NCBI GenBank assembly: GCA_020440825.1
Contig: JAGRNJ010000003.1
Location: 1-64,000 of the forward strand
Direction of reading: 5' to 3'
From: Leptospiraceae bacterium
GTDB lineage: Bacteria > Spirochaetota > Leptospiria > Turneriellales > Turneriellaceae
Length of the DNA: 64,000 bases
Part shown: positions 24,472-31,444 of the stretch, piece after piece
How the letters are laid out: the number at the start of each line of letters is the position of its first letter
Numbering within the stretch: position 1 is the stretch's first letter
The notes under the pieces: generated by a model
What the model was told of the DNA's origin: nothing
The model's input: only the letters and a program-made list of their open reading frames with translations
The model's database searches: none
Translations under genes and position numbers: made by a program

Positions 24472-25464
24472 CTATGAAATTTCACCGCCACAACTTGAAC
24501 CATTGCCCGCTGTGCAGCCAAAACAATGATTTGCCAGGGCTATATTTCGATTCTTGAATGTTGTGGTTTGCCAGTCTCGAATATGCTGAAAAGGTGTCGA
24601 AGGCATTTCAAGCATTTGATTGAAATCACAGTCATAGATTGCACCATCCCAGCCTATACTGACCTGGTGTCGGCACATGAGCCCTTCTACAGTAGCCGGG
24701 TTATATGCATTGGCCAGTACTTCCATGTAATCTGTAAACCGGTCTGCCCGCAAGAGACTCTGCAAAAATCGATTGATTGGCATATTGTTAATGCAATACA
24801 GAGAATTGAATATAATCCCAAAATCATTCGCGAGCTTCTCTTTATATTCCCTTTCGAGCTGGGTCTGCACAGGACTTAAAAACAATCCGGTCGGATTATA
24901 CACCAGATTCAGTTTCAGATCGGGATTTTTGGCATAACCGAGTTCATTCAGTTTTTTGAGAGATAGAACCGATTTTTCAAAAACCCCTGCCCCGCGCTGC
25001 TGGTTCGTACGGGCAGCTGCAAAATGCGGTAAAGATGCCACAATCTCTACCTTGTTTTCAGCCAGAAAAATGGCCATGTCTTCATACCCGGGTTCCTGCA
25101 AAATTGTCAAATTACAACGGTCAATTATATGCAACTTACGCTGTTTGATTTCACCAACGAACCAGCGAAAATCAGGATTCATTTCAGGGGCGCCACCTGT
25201 CAGATCAACAGTCGTAACTTCCGGGGTTGAATCAATAGCATGTAGAATCTCTACCATTGTCTGCCGGCTCATAATTTCAGTACGTTTGGGACCGGCATCC
25301 ACATGACAGTGTCTGCAGGTCTGGTTACAAAGTTTGCCTACATTCACTTGAAAGGTCGTGACACTCAGGGCAGGCAAGATGCTGCTTCCGCTCGATTCCT
25401 GCAAAGAGGCTGTAAAACTCCAGGGAGATTTTTCCAGACTTTCTAACTGTTCAGAAATCAACAT
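24472..25464 (-). CDS. arsS: Arsenosugar biosynthesis radical SAM protein ArsS
   Basis: 330 residues. The radical-SAM cluster motif is CNQTCRHC (Cys46, Cys50, Cys53), followed by TVDLTGGAPEMNPDFRWFV, IIDRCNLTIL, NLVYNPTG, INNMPINRFL and GWDGAIYDCDFNQMLEMP. The C-terminus CFGCTAGNGSSCGGEIS is Cys-rich, as in ArsS. In the known pathway ArsS adenosylates dimethylarsenite, yielding dimethylarsinoyl-deoxyadenosine-type products and oxo-arsenosugars. It is translated 2 bp after the AhpD-like gene, a common pairing. No arsenic methyltransferase (ArsM) is adjacent, so the dimethylated substrate must come from elsewhere. Confidence 0.9.
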   Translation of the reverse strand: MLISEQLESLEKSPWSFTASLQESSGSSILPALSVTTFQVNVGKLCNQTCRHCHVDAGPKRTEIMSRQTMVEILHAIDSTPEVTTVDLTGGAPEMNPDFRWFVGEIKQRKLHIIDRCNLTILQEPGYEDMAIFLAENKVEIVASLPHFAAARTNQQRGAGVFEKSVLSLKKLNELGYAKNPDLKLNLVYNPTGLFLSPVQTQLEREYKEKLANDFGIIFNSLYCINNMPINRFLQSLLRADRFTDYMEVLANAYNPATVEGLMCRHQVSIGWDGAIYDCDFNQMLEMPSTPFQHIRDWQTTTFKNRNIALANHCFGCTAGNGSSCGGEIS

Positions 25465-25466
25465 AT

Positions 25467-25811
25467 TTATACGGTAAGGTCATCTACCTTATTCATCATC
25501 TGCACGGAATGCACCAGGGTTATACCAGCCGCCATTGCTGCCGCGACATGCACTGCTTCGTTCATCTGCGCTTCATCGGCACCTTTCTCAAGGCAGGCAG
25601 AGGAATATGCATCAATACAATAAGGACATTTGAGCGCATGGGCTACTGCCAGTGCAATTAGTGCTTTCTCGCGCTCGCTGAGGGCACCGGCGCCCATCGC
25701 CAGCCCGTAATACTTGAAATAGCTGTCTGCCAGCTCTTTATTCACTCGCCCTATATCGCCAAACTTTGCAAGATCTTGAGCGTCATAATAATGTGGTCTT
25801 TTTGTTTTCAT
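25467..25811 (-). CDS. AhpD/carboxymuconolactone-decarboxylase-like partner of ArsS
   Basis: 114 residues, all-helical. The redox motif KCPYCIDAYS (Cys62, Cys65) followed by HVAAAMAAGITLVHSVQM is that of AhpD-like proteins. Members of this group are annotated as arsenosugar biosynthesis-associated peroxidase-like proteins because they occur beside arsS. The two genes are separated by 2 bp here, so they form one operon. The role is inferred to be redox support or protection in arsenic metabolism. Enzyme activity is not established. An intergenic region of 73 bp separates it from the divergent sigma-factor gene. Confidence 0.85.
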   Translation of the reverse strand: MKTKRPHYYDAQDLAKFGDIGRVNKELADSYFKYYGLAMGAGALSEREKALIALAVAHALKCPYCIDAYSSACLEKGADEAQMNEAVHVAAAMAAGITLVHSVQMMNKVDDLTV

Positions 25812-25884
25812 ATATATACTACGATCATTGTTTAAAAAAGGTTACAACCTGTCGGTTTTTTTTTACTTTAGCACTCAGGCAGGT

Positions 25885-26457
25885 ATGAGAATAGAGCAGG
25901 AAACTTCTGAATTGAATCGACTGGCGAGCCTCGCCGGGCAGAATCATAAGAACTATGTCGATTTCCTGAACCTGGCAGCAGGTTATTTTAGAAAGCGCCT
26001 GCAAAGCTCTTTGCAAGCCGATGATGTCGAAGATCTTGTACAGGAAACCTTAATCAAAATCCATTTGAATTTCAAGAATTATAATGCCTCTCTTGAATTT
26101 GTACCCTGGGCATATCGGGTCTTGAAAAACAGTCTGTATGATTATTACCGAAAAGAAAAACGAAAACGACAAATGTTAGAGCAACTGGCAGACACCATAT
26201 TGGTTTCGTATTCGAAGGTTGACGATTCAAATCGACATACCTCTCAAATAGAAGAACTTGAATTCTGGGTTAAAGGTTTACCCTCAATGCAAAGAAAGCT
26301 GGTGCACCTGGTGTATCAGGAGGGTTTACGAATTAAAGAAGCTGCTCAAAAACTGGGATTATCAGAATCGAATGCAAAAGTAAGCATACATCGAGCCAGA
26401 AAACTGCTGAGAGAGAAAATGCTGCAAACGAGAATGCATGATGAACAGCCAGCATAA
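25885..26457 (+). CDS. ECF-type RNA polymerase sigma factor
   Basis: 190 residues from the ATG at 25885 (an upstream TTG frame at 25828 adds an unlike head with the promoter-like elements TTACAA-N16-TACTTT inside). Region 2 is DDVEDLVQETLIKIHLNFKNYNASLEFVPWAYRVLKNSLYDYYRKEKRKR; region 4 is LPSMQRKLVHLVYQEGLRIKEAAQKLGLSESNAKVSIHRARKLLRE, a clear helix-turn-helix. The last 20 bp overlap the NrsF gene, so it is co-translated with its probable anti-sigma factor. The stimulus is unknown. NrsF-controlled sigma factors in other bacteria respond to metal or oxidative stress. Confidence 0.92.
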   Translation: MRIEQETSELNRLASLAGQNHKNYVDFLNLAAGYFRKRLQSSLQADDVEDLVQETLIKIHLNFKNYNASLEFVPWAYRVLKNSLYDYYRKEKRKRQMLEQLADTILVSYSKVDDSNRHTSQIEELEFWVKGLPSMQRKLVHLVYQEGLRIKEAAQKLGLSESNAKVSIHRARKLLREKMLQTRMHDEQPA

Positions 26458-27127
26458 AACATCTGCACTCATCGATCGCCTGAGCAGAGACCCGGTCAAA
26501 GAAAAACGGTTCTGGGTTTATGTTGCTGCATGGTTGATTACGATAGCAACCATCTTCGTGATCGGTTTTTTGTACAGCAAATCCGGTTTGCCATTCACGG
26601 TCAGCATTTCCTTTACTCTGCTGGCCGTCGCCGGTTTCATTTTACTAAAGCAATCCCGAACAGTTATCAAGGCTGGTCGGGTACTGCCGAGTTTGCTTAT
26701 TCTCATCGGCTGTGCCGTTAGTTTCGAAAGCATTTACTACAGCATGAAATTTTCAACCTCTATCTTTACTTCTACTCTGGGCAGTAAAACAAGCACCAAT
26801 TTGAATCTTCGTTGTGCACTGGAAATCATGGTCATTGCTTTGGTGCCGAATCTGATTTTATTTATGGGCGTCCTGCGCCAGCTACCGGTTGCCTCGGGAA
26901 TCTTTTTTTTACAGATTGCCTTCACAGCCTCTGCTCCCGGTGCACTGGTTCTGAATCTGCTTTGTGAGAACCATACCTCGCTTCACCAGAGTCTGTCTCA
27001 CTGGTTGCCGGTTGTGATAATCGCATTGCCTGCCAGTTTGATAAGTGTTGCCGCTGTCAGGTTTTATCGAAGACGACAAATTCATCAGCTGAAGGTAAAT
27101 CTGGACGGCGGGGTCTCAAGGCAATAA
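26438..27127 (+). CDS. NrsF-like (DUF1109) membrane anti-sigma factor
   Basis: 229 residues with six hydrophobic segments (about 27-46, 49-68, 79-98, 126-147, 150-176, 189-209) and a short polar cytoplasmic head (SALIDRLSRDPVKEKRFW). This topology, together with NLLCENHTSLHQSLSHWLP late in the protein, fits NrsF/DUF1109 proteins, which hold a sigma factor at the membrane and release it on sensing a signal such as chromate, cadmium or zinc. The gene starts within the sigma-factor frame. Its last 71 bp overlap the 3' end of the convergent neuB gene. Confidence 0.75.
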   Translation: MMNSQHKTSALIDRLSRDPVKEKRFWVYVAAWLITIATIFVIGFLYSKSGLPFTVSISFTLLAVAGFILLKQSRTVIKAGRVLPSLLILIGCAVSFESIYYSMKFSTSIFTSTLGSKTSTNLNLRCALEIMVIALVPNLILFMGVLRQLPVASGIFFLQIAFTASAPGALVLNLLCENHTSLHQSLSHWLPVVIIALPASLISVAAVRFYRRRQIHQLKVNLDGGVSRQ

Positions 27128-28001
27128 TTTCACCCTCTAATTTGTATAAACTGCGCTTACCATAGAAATCGCTTTCAAATTCTTTTGGCCAGGCATCACT
27201 CTGCCCCTGCATAATGGTAAAAGCCAGGTCGATTTTTTCTCTCACTTCTCGCAGTAAGGACGGGTCACAACTTAAACTCTGGTCGGGCCCCGGCATTTGT
27301 CGGTCAAGAGTAAAATGTTTTTCTATAATCTGCGCTCCCAGCAATACGGCCCCAAAGGCTGCTTCACTACCCAGAGTGTGATCAGAAAAACCAAATACGG
27401 GGCAAATCTCTTTACCGATTCTGGCCATCCGCCCCAGATTTATTTTGTCAAGCTCAGTAGGATACAACGAGACGCAGTGTAAAAACGCCGCCTGCTCGAC
27501 AGAATGTTTAATGAGAAAATCCCGGGTAGATACAATTTCATGCCACTTGGCTGCGCCTGTTGAGATTATTAAAGGCAAACCGGTCTCGACCAGCGCACCC
27601 AATAACTGTAAATTTCGCAAATCGCCCGAAGCAAGCTTGAACGCCGGAACTCCCATCTGCTGCAGATGACGAACCCAATCGAGAGAAAGGGGGGTTGAAA
27701 AAAACTGAATGCCCTCATTTGCTGCAACCCGGGAAAGCTGCTGGGTTATTTCGAGAGAGAGCTCCAATTCTTTAAATATATCATACAGAACTTTTACATC
27801 GGGATCATGCGGATGGATGAATTTTTCAGTGGTGTAAGACTGCAGTTTCACTGCATCGGCGCCGCAGGCAGCTGCAGTTGCGATCATTTTTTTACCAATC
27901 TCGATATCAGAATTGTGGTTTAGACCGAGTTCTGCAATGAGAAAAGGTTTGTGCCGGGCCGATATCTTGGCCGGCCCAAAATTCATTTCAGATTGAAACA
28001 T
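27057..28001 (-). CDS. neuB: NeuB-type nonulosonic acid (sialic acid-like) synthase
   Basis: 314 residues. The NeuB barrel is clear: FLIAELGLNHNSDIEIGKKMIATAAACGADAVKLQSYTTEKF, FFSTPLSLDWVRHL, FKLASGDLRNLQLL, PLIISTGAA, LHCVSLYPTE, FGFSDHTLG, GAQIIEKHFTLDRQMPGPDQSLS. These condense PEP with a hexosamine derivative (N-acetylmannosamine, or legionaminic/pseudaminic precursors). The usual C-terminal SAF (antifreeze-like) domain, about 60 residues that cap the neighbour's active site, is shortened to about 30 residues (GKRSLYKLEGEIIALRPRRP...). It starts 1 nt after the stop of the M23 peptidase gene. No other nonulosonate genes are in the window, so the exact product is unknown. Confidence 0.88.
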   Translation of the reverse strand: MFQSEMNFGPAKISARHKPFLIAELGLNHNSDIEIGKKMIATAAACGADAVKLQSYTTEKFIHPHDPDVKVLYDIFKELELSLEITQQLSRVAANEGIQFFSTPLSLDWVRHLQQMGVPAFKLASGDLRNLQLLGALVETGLPLIISTGAAKWHEIVSTRDFLIKHSVEQAAFLHCVSLYPTELDKINLGRMARIGKEICPVFGFSDHTLGSEAAFGAVLLGAQIIEKHFTLDRQMPGPDQSLSCDPSLLREVREKIDLAFTIMQGQSDAWPKEFESDFYGKRSLYKLEGEIIALRPRRPDLPSADEFVVFDKT

Positions 28002-28002
28002 T

Positions 28003-29049
28003 TTATTTTCTGCGATAACGAAGGCCGCGCAGAACTTTAGCCGGGTTTAATGGTTTCCCGTTTTTGGTGATTTCGAAATGCAGGTGAGCACCAAATGAAT
28101 AGCCTGTATTGCCAGAACGCCCGATAACTGCACCTCGAGAGACAAATTTTCCTTTTGAAGTGTACAGCTTGCTCATATGGGCATACAATGTCTTGTACTC
28201 GCCATCATGCTTGATGACAATCGCATTTCCATAGCCGCCCAGCCAGCCGGCAAAGATAACTTCCCCACCCCGGGCTGCGCGCACTGCTACATATTGTGCT
28301 TTTAGGTCCACACCTTTATGAAATGCATTGCGCGGCCAGGTGCGGTGGCCATATGGACTCGTGATAAGCCGGCTCTGTACAGGTACAATCCAGTAACTGC
28401 GGATAATATTTTTGGGCTTTGCTCCCGGTAGAAAAATTTCTTCTCCCTTGCCCAGAATATCCGGGTTTACATCAGGATTTTCAGATAAAAACTTTTCGAG
28501 ACTGACATTATGCTTTTGCAGTATTTTGGCGAGTCTCTCACCATTGCGAACAGAATAGAAAAAGCCGTTTTTAGTGGGGATGTACAACACAGTTCCGGGG
28601 TATACTTCGTCAATAATGCGAATTCCACTGCTGCCGGCAATTGCTTCCTGGCTTATATTGTAGCGTTTGGCAACCTGCGCTAACGTTTCGCCTCGTTTCA
28701 GTTTGTATTTGATCTTGCCCGGTTCTTGCCATTCTTCCTGAGCCGTTTTCGCTTCTTCTTTCGGAATTTTGGGGGCCTCTGGGTCTGCTCCTAAAAGCTG
28801 GTCTTTGAATGCTTCATCGGCTTCGCTTGCCGCATGAGGATTCATCATCACCAGACCAATCCCTCCGACCCCGGGCTCGCCTTTTGTGTTTTCAGAAATT
28901 TCTATGAGAGTAGATTGAGATGAAGACGGAATTTTTTCAAATGCAACAAATAAAAACGGTAACGTGAATAACAGAGCCGGCCCAAAACGTAAAACGAACG
29001 GGCTTGAAAAAAAATCAGAAAGTAGATTCTTATACCGGATAACGTTCAT
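28003..29049 (-). CDS. LysM-domain M23 peptidoglycan endopeptidase
   Basis: 348 residues. An N-terminal membrane segment (VLRFGPALLFTLPFLFVAF) is followed by a linker, a LysM-type repeat YKLKRGETLAQVAKRYNISQEAI (about 112-155), a second, more divergent one (YSVRNGERLAKILQKHNVSLEKFL) and the M23 domain. Zinc ligands are HKGVDL and HLHFE, with SPYGHRTWPRNAFHKGVDL and GGYGNAIVIKHDGEYKTLYAHM intact, so the peptidase should be active. It cuts peptidoglycan cross-links in the periplasm. It lies between bactofilin upstream and neuB downstream, on the same strand. Confidence 0.92.
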   Translation of the reverse strand: MNVIRYKNLLSDFFSSPFVLRFGPALLFTLPFLFVAFEKIPSSSQSTLIEISENTKGEPGVGGIGLVMMNPHAASEADEAFKDQLLGADPEAPKIPKEEAKTAQEEWQEPGKIKYKLKRGETLAQVAKRYNISQEAIAGSSGIRIIDEVYPGTVLYIPTKNGFFYSVRNGERLAKILQKHNVSLEKFLSENPDVNPDILGKGEEIFLPGAKPKNIIRSYWIVPVQSRLITSPYGHRTWPRNAFHKGVDLKAQYVAVRAARGGEVIFAGWLGGYGNAIVIKHDGEYKTLYAHMSKLYTSKGKFVSRGAVIGRSGNTGYSFGAHLHFEITKNGKPLNPAKVLRGLRYRRK

Positions 29050-29102
29050 AAGCCTATCAAGTTATCTTTCGACAACCTTAGAGTATTTTTGCAGAAAAAA
29101 AA

Positions 29103-29513
29103 TTATCCGGGAATACCTTTTCTATCAAGCTCTTTGGCTAGACCAAAGGCTTCTTCGACAATTTTTTTAGGATCTTTTTTCTGGCCGCCGGTTATGTTGA
29201 CATTGCCCTTCAAGACCACACCTTTCGAAAGATTCAATACCGGAGTTGTGATATCGCCCAGCATTCTGCCAGATTCACTGAGTCGAACTTCTTCTTTCGC
29301 CTCGATATCACCGATCAAGGTGCCAGAGAGATGAACTTCTTTGGCATTGATATTGGTTTTTACTTTACCAGTTTCACCAACGACCAGAGCCTCTTCTGTT
29401 CGAATGTCCCCTTCAAATTTGCCATCGACACGCAAACTGCCCGCAATATAGAATTTTCCTTCAAAAATTGAACCTTCACCTATCACTGAATTTGCATTTT
29501 CATATCTGGCCAT
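29103..29513 (-). CDS. Bactofilin
   Basis: 136 residues. The bactofilin domain (about 10-115) is a regular right-handed beta-helix of short repeated strands (FEGKFYIAGSLRVDGKFEGDI, LVVGETGKVKTNINAKEVHLSGTLIGDI, EVRLSESGRMLGDITTPVLNLSKGVVLKG). It polymerises without nucleotide to form cytoskeletal filaments that localise cell-wall enzymes. A good Shine-Dalgarno (GAGGAG) precedes the ATG. An M23 peptidase gene follows 53 bp downstream, the classical bactofilin partnership that shapes the cell or its curvature. In spirochaetes this is relevant to helical shape. Confidence 0.93.
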   Translation of the reverse strand: MARYENANSVIGEGSIFEGKFYIAGSLRVDGKFEGDIRTEEALVVGETGKVKTNINAKEVHLSGTLIGDIEAKEEVRLSESGRMLGDITTPVLNLSKGVVLKGNVNITGGQKKDPKKIVEEAFGLAKELDRKGIPG

Positions 29514-29718
29514 ATTACTCCTCGTTTCGCCAGACTAGTGGTTGCCATTGGCACGGCAAGTCTTTTCAGAATACAGAAAGGCTGTAAATCTGAGAGCTGG
29601 TTTTAATATGCTTGGGTTAATTTTCAAGTTTCTACGAACAGCTTAATAGTTTAATCTCTTTACAAGTGAACAAATAGCTGTAAACTGCCATTATCGATTC
29701 TTTTATCCCGAGGTTCAA

Positions 29719-30495
29719 ATGAAACTGACATCTATACTCATACTGACTTTTTTACTGGCAAATACTGCTGTGTCTTCCGCAGAGTCTGAAACTTCCGTTC
29801 AGGAAATAACTGTTGAAAAGGGCGAGACACTTTCAAAGATTTCTAAAAAATATCTGGATGACCCCAGCCGCTGGAAAGATCTGTTGAAATACAACAAAAT
29901 TTCAAATCCGAATTTAATCTACCCCGGGCAGAAACTGAAGGTCCCAGGTTTTCTGCAGAAAAAAGCATTAGCATCCGTAATTTTAAAACTGGGACCATCG
30001 AAATACCTAACCGAAAGCGAGAAAACCTGGAAAGAAACTTTTGTCTCACTAAAACTGTTCCGCAAAGACCAGGTGAGAACAGAAGCAAAAGGCCGCCTGC
30101 AGCTGCAGCTCAATTCACAGAGTGTTTTGAAGATAGAACCAGATTCTCTGGTTGTCATTGATGATGGCAACGCCAGCAATGCCTCTACTGCACTCAACCT
30201 TCGCCAGGGGGCTGTAATGGCAATCATTCGTAACGGCGGCCAGCCTTCCAATTTTCGTATTCGAACCCCGGCAACGGTGATGGCGGTACGTGGCACACAG
30301 TTTTTTGCTTCAACCGACGCAGCAGAATCTCTTATGGGGGTTCATGAAGGTAAGGTCAATGTTTCTGCGCAAGGCAAAGATGTTCTGGTCCCGGAAGGTT
30401 ATGGCACCAGGGTTGAAACGGGGAAAGCTCCTGAAGAACCATTCAAACTGATCGATGCCCCGATTATACTGGAACCTTCAGCTTCGAATGAATAA
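29719..30495 (+). CDS. LysM-FecR domain periplasmic protein
   Basis: 258 residues with a signal peptide (LTSILILTFLLANTAVSSAE), a LysM domain (ITVEKGETLSKISKKYLDDPSRWKDLLKYNKISNPNLIYPGQKLKVPG split, about 28-77) and a FecR-type domain (LQLQLNSQSVLKIEPDSLVVIDD...MAIIRNGGQPSNFRIRTPATVMAVRGTQFFASTD, about 120-205). This combination occurs repeatedly in Leptospira and is predicted to bind peptidoglycan and sense or scaffold in the periplasm; its role is not established. A GAGG element precedes the ATG. The next gene starts 8 bp inside its end, and the pair lies upstream of a degenerate sensor kinase. Confidence 0.85.
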   Translation: MKLTSILILTFLLANTAVSSAESETSVQEITVEKGETLSKISKKYLDDPSRWKDLLKYNKISNPNLIYPGQKLKVPGFLQKKALASVILKLGPSKYLTESEKTWKETFVSLKLFRKDQVRTEAKGRLQLQLNSQSVLKIEPDSLVVIDDGNASNASTALNLRQGAVMAIIRNGGQPSNFRIRTPATVMAVRGTQFFASTDAAESLMGVHEGKVNVSAQGKDVLVPEGYGTRVETGKAPEEPFKLIDAPIILEPSASNE

Positions 30496-31438
30496 ATTCA
30501 GAAATTTAATCTCCTGTTCATTTAGTCGAAGAGTACTGAAAAAAAATGTCCTCATTTTTTTATTTCTTGGCACTTCGCAGATAATCCCGCAGAATGCATA
30601 TGTTGAAATCACCTTTCAAGCAGCAAATGATGCCAGTTTAACAGAAATTGAATGGCGAAATGAACCTGTAATCGACGAAGGTACCACAGGAAGGCTACAG
30701 GCAGTCACAGGCAGTCCGGTAAAGATAGAGCCTGTACCGTCGGAACCTTATTTTCGCATGCGGTCTTATGATAAATATAATATACCCGGTCTCTGGAGCA
30801 AGGTCTACAAAACAGAGTTGTTTGTCGTCTCGCCACAGAAACCGAAACCAGTATTTCGAGAGCCAGAGACACCGCTTGTCTCGGTAGTTGATTCAACCCA
30901 GCAGGAAAAATGGTACCTGCGGGGCAATGTATTTAAGGTCGAGTTTCCGCCCCAGCTGGCAGATTCAGTGTATTATAAATTGAACAATTCTGCTATCACA
31001 AAATATACTCAACCCCTGGTGTTTGAAAAACCCGGTGCCTATACTCTTGAGATGAAGGCAGTGCCTGGTGCTTCAGCCTGGGATTCTGAACAGGTTCTGT
31101 GGCAGAAAAAATTTGAATTCAATGTCGACTTGAAACCTCCGCATATAGAAATTTTTATCTTCCCGCCGTTTACCTGGCAAAAACGTAAACTCTTTCTCGA
31201 AAGCGGTACGAGAATTGAATTTCGAGTTGATGACAATGACGCAGGTCTAGAATCGGTGTTTGGCCGAATTCTGTGCGATGAAAATCAGAGCGAACCAGAG
31301 TATTCCCAATGGCCATTGCAATATGACCTGCCTCGAAATTTTGAATGTGAAAATGCTAAACTGGAATACTTTTCTCAAGATAAAGCAGGAAACAAATCCA
31401 GAGCTTACTCTTTGCCAGTTGCCATTCATACCCGTTAA
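30488..31438 (+). CDS. Periplasmic Ig-like protein of unknown function
   Basis: 316 residues from the ATG overlapping the LysM-FecR stop by 8 bp (an in-frame ATG at 30455 would lie inside the LysM-FecR gene). The N-terminus has an export signal (RVLKKNVLIFLFLGTSQIIPQ). The rest is beta-rich with two or more Ig-like units: VEITFQAANDASLTEIEWR..., FKVEFPPQLADSVYYKLN, and a C-terminal unit with YFSQDKAGNKSRAYSLP, resembling leptospiral OmpL47-type repeats. A pair of Cys residues (ILCDENQ, FECENAK) may form a disulfide. It is probably the middle gene of a three-gene envelope/signalling operon. Confidence 0.65.
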   Translation: MNKFRNLISCSFSRRVLKKNVLIFLFLGTSQIIPQNAYVEITFQAANDASLTEIEWRNEPVIDEGTTGRLQAVTGSPVKIEPVPSEPYFRMRSYDKYNIPGLWSKVYKTELFVVSPQKPKPVFREPETPLVSVVDSTQQEKWYLRGNVFKVEFPPQLADSVYYKLNNSAITKYTQPLVFEKPGAYTLEMKAVPGASAWDSEQVLWQKKFEFNVDLKPPHIEIFIFPPFTWQKRKLFLESGTRIEFRVDDNDAGLESVFGRILCDENQSEPEYSQWPLQYDLPRNFECENAKLEYFSQDKAGNKSRAYSLPVAIHTR

Positions 31439-31444
31439 TTCCTG

